From positions 1-5,826 of the forward strand of contig JAEUJR010000284.1 of NCBI GenBank assembly GCA_016793585.1: a DNA stretch of 5,826 bases. The letters run 5' to 3'. Made by a program: the position numbers and the translations under genes. The notes under the pieces are model-generated. The model saw only the letters and a program-made list of their open reading frames with translations. It had not been told where the DNA came from and did not search any database. Source of the stretch: Archangium sp. GTDB lineage: Bacteria; Myxococcota; Myxococcia; Myxococcales; Myxococcaceae. Each line of letters begins with the position of its first letter. Positions within the stretch are counted from its first letter, which is position 1. Positions 1-5,741 of the stretch are shown piece by piece.

Positions 1-129
1 CGCTACGGCTCGGTGCCGCACGCCGGCTTCGGCCTCGGCTTCGAGCGCCTCATCGTCTACCTCTGCGGCCTGCAGAACATTCGCGACGCGATCCCGTACC
101 CGCGCGTGCCCGGCTGGGCGCAGTTCTGA
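1..129 (+). CDS. asnS: Asparaginyl-tRNA synthetase, C-terminal end (partial, 5' end outside window)
   Basis: This is the last 42 codons plus TGA of a class II aminoacyl-tRNA synthetase, which charges tRNA-Asn with asparagine in the cytoplasm. The frame is open from the first base. It contains the class II motif 3 stretch, with GFGLGFERL at residues 9-17 of the fragment; the arginine of this motif contacts ATP. The ending [10 protein letters not shown], followed by a short tail WAQF, is the typical AsnS ending. The related aspartyl enzyme usually ends its core with an RDVIAFPK-like sequence, so the IPYPR ending favours AsnS. The N-terminal anticodon-binding OB fold and motifs 1 and 2 lie outside the window. 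No hairpin with a T-tract follows the stop, so transcription may continue into the next gene 52 bp downstream. Identity is secure; only the C-terminus can be judged. Confidence 0.95.
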   Translation, partial: RYGSVPHAGFGLGFERLIVYLCGLQNIRDAIPYPRVPGWAQF

Positions 130-181
130 TTCGGGTCGTGAACTTGCGGGAGGACCGGCGGTCGGTTCTGTTCTCTCGCAG

Positions 182-601
182 GTGTTCCGCCTTCTCTGCC
201 TGGCGAGCGCGTTCTTCACCGCCTTCTTCGGCGTGGTGCTGCTCGCGCTGCTGATGGAGACGCTGGGGCTTCAGTCGCGTGCGGGCTGGCTCTGCGTCGG
301 CGCGCCGTTGCTGATCGTCGGTGTCGTGATGGTCGAGACGTGGCTCGTCGAGGCGCTGATGGGCAAACGCTTTGGTCAGCGCCTCTCGCGCTTCGTCCTG
401 GGTCTCATGAGCGCGGCCGGAGTCTCGGCTGGTGTGATTCCGGCCGGGCTCGCCGACGTGCTGCCGTGGCGGGTGCCCGGCGTGAAGGCGTCAAAGGCCA
501 CCGCGTGGATCTACGAAGACGACGAGGGCCTCGTGCGCATGGCGAAGAAGCTCGACGAGGTGCCTGCGCAGTTCCGCCGTCGAGCGCACCCGGTGGAGTG
601 A
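182..601 (+). CDS. Small integral-membrane protein of unknown family
   Basis: I do not recognise a family for this 139-residue protein. Two strongly hydrophobic segments are visible, at about residues 4-25 and 36-59. A third, weaker Gly/Ala-rich segment lies at about 71-94. A basic stretch (KRFGQRLSR, residues 62-70) lies between segments two and three, which by the positive-inside rule suggests a cytoplasmic loop. The last 43 residues are hydrophilic and charged, with an acidic patch EDDE (112-115) and a basic RRR (132-134). The GTG start at 182 is the first in-frame start that keeps the first membrane segment. It lacks a good ribosome-binding site: the only purine-rich stretch (GGGAGGA, 148-154) is about 27 nt upstream. 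ATG at 254 is an alternative that would remove the first segment. Its stop directly abuts the stop of the opposite-strand lipoprotein gene. GC-rich codon choice supports a real gene, but the start and function are uncertain. Confidence 0.7.
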   Translation: MFRLLCLASAFFTAFFGVVLLALLMETLGLQSRAGWLCVGAPLLIVGVVMVETWLVEALMGKRFGQRLSRFVLGLMSAAGVSAGVIPAGLADVLPWRVPGVKASKATAWIYEDDEGLVRMAKKLDEVPAQFRRRAHPVE

Positions 602-1201
602 CTACTTGGGGCAGTACGTCGGCGCGAAGGTGCCCGTGAGCCGGCCGGCATCGACGAGGCCAGCGTCGAGGTTGTCGAAGCCGACGTCGAACGTTCCCGT
701 AAGAGAGCACGCCTCGAGCGCCGTCAAGCGCACGACGCCGCTCGTCGCGAGGCGCGTGCCTCCATCCTCGTTGGCGATGGCGACGATTGCTCCACGCCCA
801 CCATCGGCGCCCGTCACACAGGGGCAGAAGCCGCCCAGCGTCTGCGAGCCCGCGACGTAGTCACCCGGCCCGTACACGCCTGACGGGTCAAAGAGAGACA
901 GCCCCACGAGCGGCAGTTGCTGTGCCCTCGCTCCACAGCCGAGCGCTTCACTGCGCAACGAGATGCTGATCGATCTCGATTGAATGACGCCCGAGTCGTT
1001 GTCGACGGTCGACTGGAAGTGCTGGAACGCCGAGCGCACGACGAACGCGCCTTCGCCCGCCAGCGAGCCCGTGCCTGTTCCGCCATCGATGTCACAGCTG
1101 ATGCCTGCGTCGGGGAAGTTCGACGGCTCGGTCACGACATGCACGCCACAGGAGCACAGACTGCCAATCGCCAATGCTGCGACAGCTCTCGAGATCGTCA
1201 T
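602..1201 (-). CDS. Putative secreted lipoprotein, Cys-rich, LTGTF repeats, function unknown
   Basis: This is a 199-residue protein on the minus strand, with ATG at 1201-1199 and TAG at 604-602. The N-terminus is a short lipoprotein signal peptide: Arg5, a hydrophobic core AVAALAIG, then a lipobox LCSC at 15-18 that makes Cys18 the likely lipidated residue. The mature part is polar and rich in Gly, Asp, Ser and Thr, with PDAG, DGG and DAG tracts. Six further cysteines (36, 89, 126, 128, 165, 197) could form three disulfides; 126 and 128 form a CPC pair. The C-terminal half contains LTGTF twice (167-171 and 188-192), the second followed by APTYC near the end. This alternating pattern suggests a beta-sandwich envelope protein like many uncharacterised myxobacterial lipoproteins. 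The frame stays open upstream of the ATG across holA, but that part is antisense shadow, and the signal peptide fixes the start. Function is unknown; export and lipidation are inferred from the N-terminus. Confidence 0.8.
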   Translation of the reverse strand: MTISRAVAALAIGSLCSCGVHVVTEPSNFPDAGISCDIDGGTGTGSLAGEGAFVVRSAFQHFQSTVDNDSGVIQSRSISISLRSEALGCGARAQQLPLVGLSLFDPSGVYGPGDYVAGSQTLGGFCPCVTGADGGRGAIVAIANEDGGTRLATSGVVRLTALEACSLTGTFDVGFDNLDAGLVDAGRLTGTFAPTYCPK

Positions 1202-1234
1202 GAGGCGGTCCCAGCAGCAAGGGTGGTGCCCGAG

Positions 1235-1260
1235 CCGGCGGGTCAAGCCGTGACCACCGG
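1235..1260. promoter_or_regulatory. Imperfect dyad, candidate operator
   Basis: The core is a perfect 5-bp inverted repeat GGTCA (1241-1245) and TGACC (1251-1255), separated by AGCCG. It is flanked on both sides by CCGG (1235-1238 and 1257-1260), so the symmetry extends to about 10 bp per arm with one base of slippage. The half-site spacing of about one helical turn fits a dimeric regulator. It overlaps the only plausible -35 box of the lipoprotein gene, so a repressor bound here could control that gene. In a GC-rich genome a short dyad can also occur by chance. Confidence 0.3.
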
Positions 1261-1272
1261 CCGCCCGCCATT

Positions 1273-1309
1273 TGGAGCGTCGCGAAGCGAAGACATCGGC
1301 CACGCTCCA
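1273..1309 (+). repeat. Perfect 8-bp inverted repeat just upstream of the holA ribosome-binding site
   Basis: TGGAGCGT (1273-1280) is the exact reverse complement of ACGCTCCA (1302-1309), with a 21-nt spacer. The spacer begins with a small hairpin of its own, TCGC-GAA-GCGA at 1280-1290, which overlaps the left arm by one base and so would compete with it. The right arm ends two bases before the purine-rich GAGAAG (1311-1316) that probably serves as the holA ribosome-binding site. It could be a leader-RNA stem, an operator with widely spaced half-sites, or chance. There is no T-tract after it, so it does not look like an intrinsic terminator. Confidence 0.35.
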
Positions 1310-1327
1310 TGAGAAGAACGGCGCGCC

Positions 1328-2704
1328 GTGAGCGACGAACTCGAAGACGCGCTGAACGATCTCGACGCTGGAAACGAGTCTCCCGTCTACCTGCTGGTGG
1401 GCGAGGAGTTTCTCGTTCGCAAGGCCGCCGAGCGCCTGCTGCTCAAGCTCGTTCCCGGTGGAGCGGGCGACCTCAACTGCGTCACGCTCGACGCCGCCGC
1501 GCCGCGAGAGATCGCCGCCGAGCTCGCCACCTTCCCCATGTTCGGTGGCCGCAAGGTCGTGCTGCTGCGCGACCCCGAGTTCCTCGCGCCGAAGAAGGGC
1601 CGCGCCGATGCGCTCGGTCGCGCGCGTGAAGCGTGGAAGGCGAACCGTCGCAAAGAGGCCGCGCGTCGGGTCCTCTCGATCGCTGCGCGAGCCGGCTGGG
1701 GCGTGGGTGATCTCGATCCCTCCGCCTCCGGTACGCCCAAGCCCGACGACTGGGAGCGCGAGCTCGGGGTAGTGCTCGCCGATGTCGACGTGCAGTTCCT
1801 CAAAGACGTGCAGGCCTTCTGCGTCGCCGAGAACGTCACTGCTCCCTCGAGCGACGACACGGTGCTCAACGACTGGCTCGAGAAGAAGCCGGCGAAGGGC
1901 CAGGTGCTCGTCATCGCCGCCACCGAGCTCGAGTCGAAGGGCGCCTTCGTCAAGCTCGTGAAGGAGCACGGCACGCTGCTCGAGTTCAAGGTCGTCTCGA
2001 GCCTCGCGAAGCTCGACCTGAACGAGTTCGTCAACGAGACGCTCGCGCCGCACAAGAAGAAGCTGGGGCCCGGCGCGATGGATGCGCTGAAGGATCGCGT
2101 CGGTGGCAACTTCCGCCTGCTCGCCAGTGAGCTCGAGAAGCTGGCGCTGCACTCGTCGAACCCGACCATCACGCAGAAAGACGTCGAGCTGCTCGTCGGC
2201 CACGCGCGCGAAGAGGAGTGGCTCGAGCTCTCCGACGCGATTCAGAAGCGCAACCTCGAGGCCGCCAACAAGTACCTCGACGAGGCGCTGGCCCATGGCT
2301 CTGCGCCGCTCGCGATTCACGGCTCCGTCACCAGCATCATTCGCAAGCTCGTCGCTGCCTTCGAGAACATGATGCAGCTCTCGGGTGGCAAGCCGCCGCG
2401 CAACTACAACGACTTTCAGGCGCGCCTGTTTCCGAAGATCGAAGCCGACGCGAAGGCCGCGAAGACGAAGGTGCCGCACCCGTACGCGGCCTTCATGGGC
2501 ATGCAGGCCGCCGCGCAGTGGGGGCGTCAGGACCTGCTCCGCGCGCTCGTCGCCTGTGCCGAGGCCGACCTCGCGCTGAAGCTTGGCGGTTCCAAACCCG
2601 GCGACGGCAACCTCGTGCTCGAACGCCTCTTCTGGACCCTCTGTGGCAAGGCGGCTGCGTGGGACTCCCAGATGCACGTCATTCGCCGAGAGCAGGAGCG
2701 CTAG
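1328..2704 (+). CDS. holA: DNA polymerase III delta subunit (clamp loader), with an N-domain insertion
   Basis: HolA is the clamp-loader subunit that opens the beta sliding clamp and binds the DnaX/delta' complex. This protein has 458 residues, against about 340 in Escherichia coli. Recognisable parts are the N-terminal AAA+-like start PVYLLVGEEFLVRKAAERLL (19-38), which lacks a Walker A lysine as is normal for delta; FPMFGGRKVVLLRD (69-82); VLVIAA (193-198); GGNFRLLASELEKL (about 260-273); and the helical collar part EEEWLELSDAIQKRN through AEADLALK. Residues about 87-175 are an insertion between two conserved strands, rich in Arg, Lys and Ala at its start. An in-frame TGA at 1310 rules out an earlier start, leaving GTG at 1328 with GAGAAG 11 nt upstream. 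The stop lies 2 bp before metG, so the two are probably co-transcribed. Family assignment rests on overall pattern, and I am fairly sure of it. Confidence 0.88.
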   Translation: MSDELEDALNDLDAGNESPVYLLVGEEFLVRKAAERLLLKLVPGGAGDLNCVTLDAAAPREIAAELATFPMFGGRKVVLLRDPEFLAPKKGRADALGRAREAWKANRRKEAARRVLSIAARAGWGVGDLDPSASGTPKPDDWERELGVVLADVDVQFLKDVQAFCVAENVTAPSSDDTVLNDWLEKKPAKGQVLVIAATELESKGAFVKLVKEHGTLLEFKVVSSLAKLDLNEFVNETLAPHKKKLGPGAMDALKDRVGGNFRLLASELEKLALHSSNPTITQKDVELLVGHAREEEWLELSDAIQKRNLEAANKYLDEALAHGSAPLAIHGSVTSIIRKLVAAFENMMQLSGGKPPRNYNDFQARLFPKIEADAKAAKTKVPHPYAAFMGMQAAAQWGRQDLLRALVACAEADLALKLGGSKPGDGNLVLERLFWTLCGKAAAWDSQMHVIRREQER

Positions 2705-2706
2705 TC

Positions 2707-4758
2707 ATGACCCAGAAAACCCTCGTCACCTGCGCGTTGCCCTACGCGAATGGTCCGATTCACCTCGGCCACCTCGTCGAGCACATTCAGACCGACATCT
2801 ACGTTCGTGCGTTGCGCAGCCTCGGCCAGAACGTGATCTTCCTCTGCGCCGACGATCAACACGGCGCTCCCATCGAGCTCAACGCGCTCAAGCAGGGCCT
2901 CTCGCCCGAGCAGTTCATCGCGCAGTGGTTCGACGAGCACACGTCGGTCTTTCGCGATTTTCAGATCAGCCACGATCACTACGCGTCGACCAACAGCCCC
3001 GAGAACCAGCACTACGCCAACCTGATCTACGGCCGCGCGAAAGAGGCTGGCTCCATCGGCAAGAAAGACGTCGAGCAGCCGTACGACGCGAAGGCTGGCC
3101 GCTGGTTGTCAGACCGGTTCATTCGTGGCACCTGCCCGAACTGCAAGTCACCCGACCAGTATGGAGACGCGTGCGAGGTCTGCAACGCCACGTATTCCCC
3201 GCGCGAGCTCATCAACGCCCGCAGCGCGCTCTCAGGAGAAGCGCTCGAGTGGCGCAAGTCGGCGCACTCGGTGTTCCTGCTCTCGAAGCACGGCGACTTC
3301 CTGAAGCAGACGATCGCCGACCCCGCCTTCATGAACCCGGGCCCAGCGGCGCAGCTTGGGCAGTTCTTCGAGAAGGGCCTCGCCGACTGGGACATCACGC
3401 GTGACGGGCCGTACTTCGGCTTCCCGATTCCCGGCGAGACGAACCAGTTCTTCTACGTCTGGCTCGACGCCCCCATCGGGTACATCGCGTCGACCGAGCA
3501 GTGGGCGAAGAAGACCGGCAAGGCGACGAGCGCGCTCGACTACTGGGACGAGAACGCCGACGCGAAGATCGTTCACACCATCGGCAAAGACATCGTCTAC
3601 TTCCACTGCCTCTTCTGGCCCGCGGTGCTGAAGGTCGCGAAGTTGAAGCGCCCCGCGCACGTTCACATTCACGGTCACCTCACGGTGAACGGCGAGAAGA
3701 TGTCGAAGTCGCGCGGCACCTTCATCAACGCGAGGCCGTACCTCGACGTGCTCGACCCGAACTACCTGCGCTTCTATTACGCGTCGCTGCTCGGCAACGG
3801 CCCGGAGGACATCGATCTCTCGCTGAAGGAGTTCCGCGAGCGCACGAACGCCGAGCTGGTGAACAACCTGGGCAACCTCGCGAACCGCGCGCTGACGCTG
3901 CTCGCGAAGGAGTTCGGCGGCCAGCTCGCGCCTGCGAAGCCCGAGCTGGGTCGCCCGCTGGTCGAGGGCGCGCTGGCGAAGGTGAAGAGCATCATCGACG
4001 CGTTCACGACGTTCGAGTCGCGCGCGGCGGTGAAGCAGGTGCTCGAGATCGGCTACTCGGCCAACCAGTTCCTCGCGGCCGCCGAGCCGTGGAAGAAGCT
4101 GAAAGTTCCCGAGACGCGTGAAGCTGCGCATCAGACGCTGTCAGAGGCGGCTGAGATCGTCTTCCTGCTGACCGCGCTCCTCGAGCCGATCGTTCCCGAG
4201 CTGACCCAGAAGCTGGCGAAGCAGCTGGGCCGTGCCTCGCTCACCCTCGCGCAGGCGAACACCGCGACGTACCCGCTGCTCGATCGAAGCGTGAAGATCG
4301 GAGAGCCCTCTCCGCTCATCAACCGCCTCGAGGCCGAGACGGTCGAGAAGCTGATCGTCAACGCCCCGCCGCCGGAAGAGAAGAAGCCGAAGCAGAAGGA
4401 GGAGCCGAAGAAGGTCGACGCCGCTCCGCCGGCCGAGATCGAATTCGGCGACTTCGTGAAGGTCGCGTTCAAGGCAGGCAAGGTGCTCGCGTGCGAGAAG
4501 GTGCCGAAGGCCGACAAGCTGCTGAAGCTGTCGGTCGATCTCGGTGAAGGCACGCCGCGCACCATCGTCTCGGGCATCGCCGAGGCGTACGCCCCCGAGG
4601 CCGTCGTCGGTCGCAAGGTGGTGGTGGTCGCGAACCTCAAGCCCCGGCCGCTCAAGGGCATCGAGTCGCGCGGCATGATCCTCACGGCAGGGAAGGGCGG
4701 GAAGGATCTCATCCTGCTCGACCCGGGAGACGTCGCGCCCGGCTCGGAGGTGAAGTGA
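2707..4758 (+). CDS. metG: Methionyl-tRNA synthetase, long form with C-terminal tRNA-binding domain
   Basis: This class I synthetase attaches methionine to initiator and elongator tRNA-Met. It is 683 residues long, close to the 677 of Escherichia coli MetG. The HIGH signature appears as HLGH (19-22) within YANGPIHLGH, followed by CADDQHG (47-53). The connective peptide has one zinc knuckle, Cys143-X2-Cys146-X9-Cys156-X2-Cys159, in the same spacing as in Escherichia coli. YVWLDAPIGY, GKDIVYFH (293-300) and KMSKS (331-335) complete the catalytic core, and NNLGNLANR (386-394) opens the anticodon-binding helical domain. A Lys/Glu/Pro-rich linker (about 554-577) joins it to a Trbp111-like OB-fold domain (578-683), which normally helps dimerisation and tRNA binding. 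ATG at 2707 is preceded by AGGAG (2694-2698) with 8-nt spacing, inside the end of holA. An open frame extends further upstream, but it lies inside holA in another frame and is not MetG-like. The stop overlaps the next gene's GTG. Confidence 0.98.
   Translation: MTQKTLVTCALPYANGPIHLGHLVEHIQTDIYVRALRSLGQNVIFLCADDQHGAPIELNALKQGLSPEQFIAQWFDEHTSVFRDFQISHDHYASTNSPENQHYANLIYGRAKEAGSIGKKDVEQPYDAKAGRWLSDRFIRGTCPNCKSPDQYGDACEVCNATYSPRELINARSALSGEALEWRKSAHSVFLLSKHGDFLKQTIADPAFMNPGPAAQLGQFFEKGLADWDITRDGPYFGFPIPGETNQFFYVWLDAPIGYIASTEQWAKKTGKATSALDYWDENADAKIVHTIGKDIVYFHCLFWPAVLKVAKLKRPAHVHIHGHLTVNGEKMSKSRGTFINARPYLDVLDPNYLRFYYASLLGNGPEDIDLSLKEFRERTNAELVNNLGNLANRALTLLAKEFGGQLAPAKPELGRPLVEGALAKVKSIIDAFTTFESRAAVKQVLEIGYSANQFLAAAEPWKKLKVPETREAAHQTLSEAAEIVFLLTALLEPIVPELTQKLAKQLGRASLTLAQANTATYPLLDRSVKIGEPSPLINRLEAETVEKLIVNAPPPEEKKPKQKEEPKKVDAAPPAEIEFGDFVKVAFKAGKVLACEKVPKADKLLKLSVDLGEGTPRTIVSGIAEAYAPEAVVGRKVVVVANLKPRPLKGIESRGMILTAGKGGKDLILLDPGDVAPGSEVK
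4746..4753 (+). promoter_or_regulatory. Full-consensus Shine-Dalgarno inside the metG 3' end
   Basis: GGAGGTGA at 4746-4753 is complementary to all eight bases of the usual 16S rRNA tail UCACCUCC. It sits in the last codons of metG. The GGAGG core ends 4 nt before the GTG at 4755, which is tight but usable. It supports the GTG over the next in-frame start, ATG at 4785, which has no comparable site. Together with the GTGA overlap it points to coupled or re-initiating translation. Confidence 0.7.
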
Positions 4759-5741
4759 GTCAACCGGCCGGGTCATGGCAGTCGATGCGGGAGCGCGCGC
4801 TGCTCACGCTCGAGCGTGAGAAGTCGGCAGTGATTCGTGCAGAGGCAGCCGAGGCGATCTGTGACGCCGCGGCCGATGCTCCTGACGACGCGCTGCCCGA
4901 CTTCGCCGCCGACGTCGTGCGGCTGCTCAACGACAAACAGGAAGAAGTTCGCTGTGCCGGCCTCGCGCTCGCGGCCGAGGTGTTGTCTCCGGCCGAAGCG
5001 AAGGACGTGCTGGTGCGGAATATCGGCGATCGTGCGCATCGCGTTCGCGTCGAGGCCGTTGGTCGGCTGGCCGATCTCGCGCTCCCTGAGGCCCGCGGCG
5101 CGCTCGCCGTCGCGCTCGAAGACGACATCTTTCCGGTCCGCTTCGAAGCTGCGCGCGGCATGGTGGCGCTCCAGCACTCCGCGGGCCTCGAGACGCTGCT
5201 GACCGCGCTCGAAGACCCCGACCTGCGCTTCCGTGCCGCTGCGGCGCTGGCGCAGCTGGGAAACAAAGACGCGCTCCCTCGCTTGAAGAAGGCGTTTCAC
5301 GGCTGGTTCCTGCCGGCCTTCGACAAGACGCAGCTCGCCGGTGCGCTCGCGCGGCTCGGAGACTCCGAAGGCGTCGAGCACCTCTTCAAACGCGCCGGCA
5401 AGGGCTGGTCGATGGATCGCGCGATGGCCATCGAGCTGCTCGGCGAAGTGAAGGCGCCCGGGGCGAAGGAGCGGCTGCTCACGATTCTCAAGACGCCCGA
5501 CGACGACTGTCGTGGCGCTGCCGCCCGTGGGCTGGGCCGGCTCGGAGAGAAGAACTTGATCGACGATCTCGCCAGCGTGCTGGGCGAACAGCTCACCGCC
5601 GATGACGTGAAGCTCGACGTCGCCGAAGGCATGTTGCGGCTCGACGTCGCGACGGCGCGTGAACGGCTGACCTCGCTCGTGCTGGCCGACGACGACTCGA
5701 AGGCCGAGCTCGCCACCATGCTCAAGGAGTTCACGTCGTGA
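4755..5741 (+). CDS. HEAT-repeat protein, function unknown
   Basis: This 328-residue soluble protein has no signal peptide or membrane segment and consists almost wholly of HEAT-like helical repeats of about 31 residues. The clearest units carry D-x4-VR-x2-A-x3-L or a close variant, at DRAHRVRVEAVGRL (92-105), DDIFPVRFEAARGM (123-136), DPDLRFRAAAALAQLG (154-169) and TPDDDCRGAAARGLGRLG (247-264). Weaker units lie near 54-84, 190-202, 217-232 and 282-296. A less regular stretch with aromatic residues (FHGWFLPAF, 181-189) breaks the array. HEAT solenoids of this PBS-lyase-like type usually serve as protein- or nucleic-acid-binding scaffolds; I see no catalytic motif and would not assign lyase activity. 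The GTG start overlaps the metG TGA by 4 bp, and the stop overlaps the tatD GTG in the same way, so expression is probably tied to both neighbours. Being a gene is near certain; its role is unknown. Confidence 0.9.
   Translation: MSQPAGSWQSMRERALLTLEREKSAVIRAEAAEAICDAAADAPDDALPDFAADVVRLLNDKQEEVRCAGLALAAEVLSPAEAKDVLVRNIGDRAHRVRVEAVGRLADLALPEARGALAVALEDDIFPVRFEAARGMVALQHSAGLETLLTALEDPDLRFRAAAALAQLGNKDALPRLKKAFHGWFLPAFDKTQLAGALARLGDSEGVEHLFKRAGKGWSMDRAMAIELLGEVKAPGAKERLLTILKTPDDDCRGAAARGLGRLGEKNLIDDLASVLGEQLTADDVKLDVAEGMLRLDVATARERLTSLVLADDDSKAELATMLKEFTS

Larger units (their letters stand above)
1202..1327. promoter_or_regulatory. Divergent intergenic region between the lipoprotein gene and holA
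   Basis: This 126-bp region must carry the 5' signals for the minus-strand lipoprotein and probably for the holA-metG-HEAT-tatD run. It contains two inverted repeats, listed separately. On the minus strand a TTGACC at 1246-1241 matches five of six bases of a sigma-70-type -35 box, but the expected -10 position (around 1223-1218) has no TATAAT-like sequence. On the plus strand I see no convincing -35/-10 pair. It is therefore a promoter region by position, not by recognised boxes. Confidence 0.5.

Noticed and set aside
130..181. Possible terminator or promoter between asnS and the membrane-protein gene
   Set aside because: Only weak, imperfect ACCG/CGGT symmetry near 154-166 and no T-run or -35/-10 pair.
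640..649. Perfect 10-bp palindrome GCCGGCCGGC near the convergent junction, considered as a terminator
   Set aside because: It has no loop and no T-tract, and it lies inside lipoprotein coding sequence. Such GC palindromes are common by chance at this base composition.
1202..2677. Open minus-strand frame continuing upstream of the lipoprotein through the whole of holA, giving an apparent 691-residue protein
   Set aside because: The portion opposite holA is a low-complexity Arg/Glu/Leu/Val-rich sequence typical of the antisense of GC-rich coding DNA. A lipoprotein signal peptide would then lie in the middle of the protein. The true gene starts at 1201.
2218..2706. Upstream extension of the metG frame to 2218
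   Set aside because: It lies within holA in a different frame, is Arg-rich and unlike MetG. The ATG at 2707 with AGGAG upstream gives the normal MetG N-terminus.
3232..4131. Long minus-strand open frame opposite metG
   Set aside because: Arg/Glu/Val/Leu-rich shadow of a strongly conserved synthetase gene, with no family features.
4131..5381. Several minus-strand open frames opposite the metG end and the HEAT gene
   Set aside because: Composition is Ser/Arg/Ala-rich or Arg/Glu-rich with no recognisable motif, as expected from GC-biased third positions on the coding strand.
4755..5741. Phycobilin lyase function for the HEAT protein
   Set aside because: The resemblance is only to the general PBS-lyase-type HEAT repeat. 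No phycobiliprotein genes or pigment context are present.
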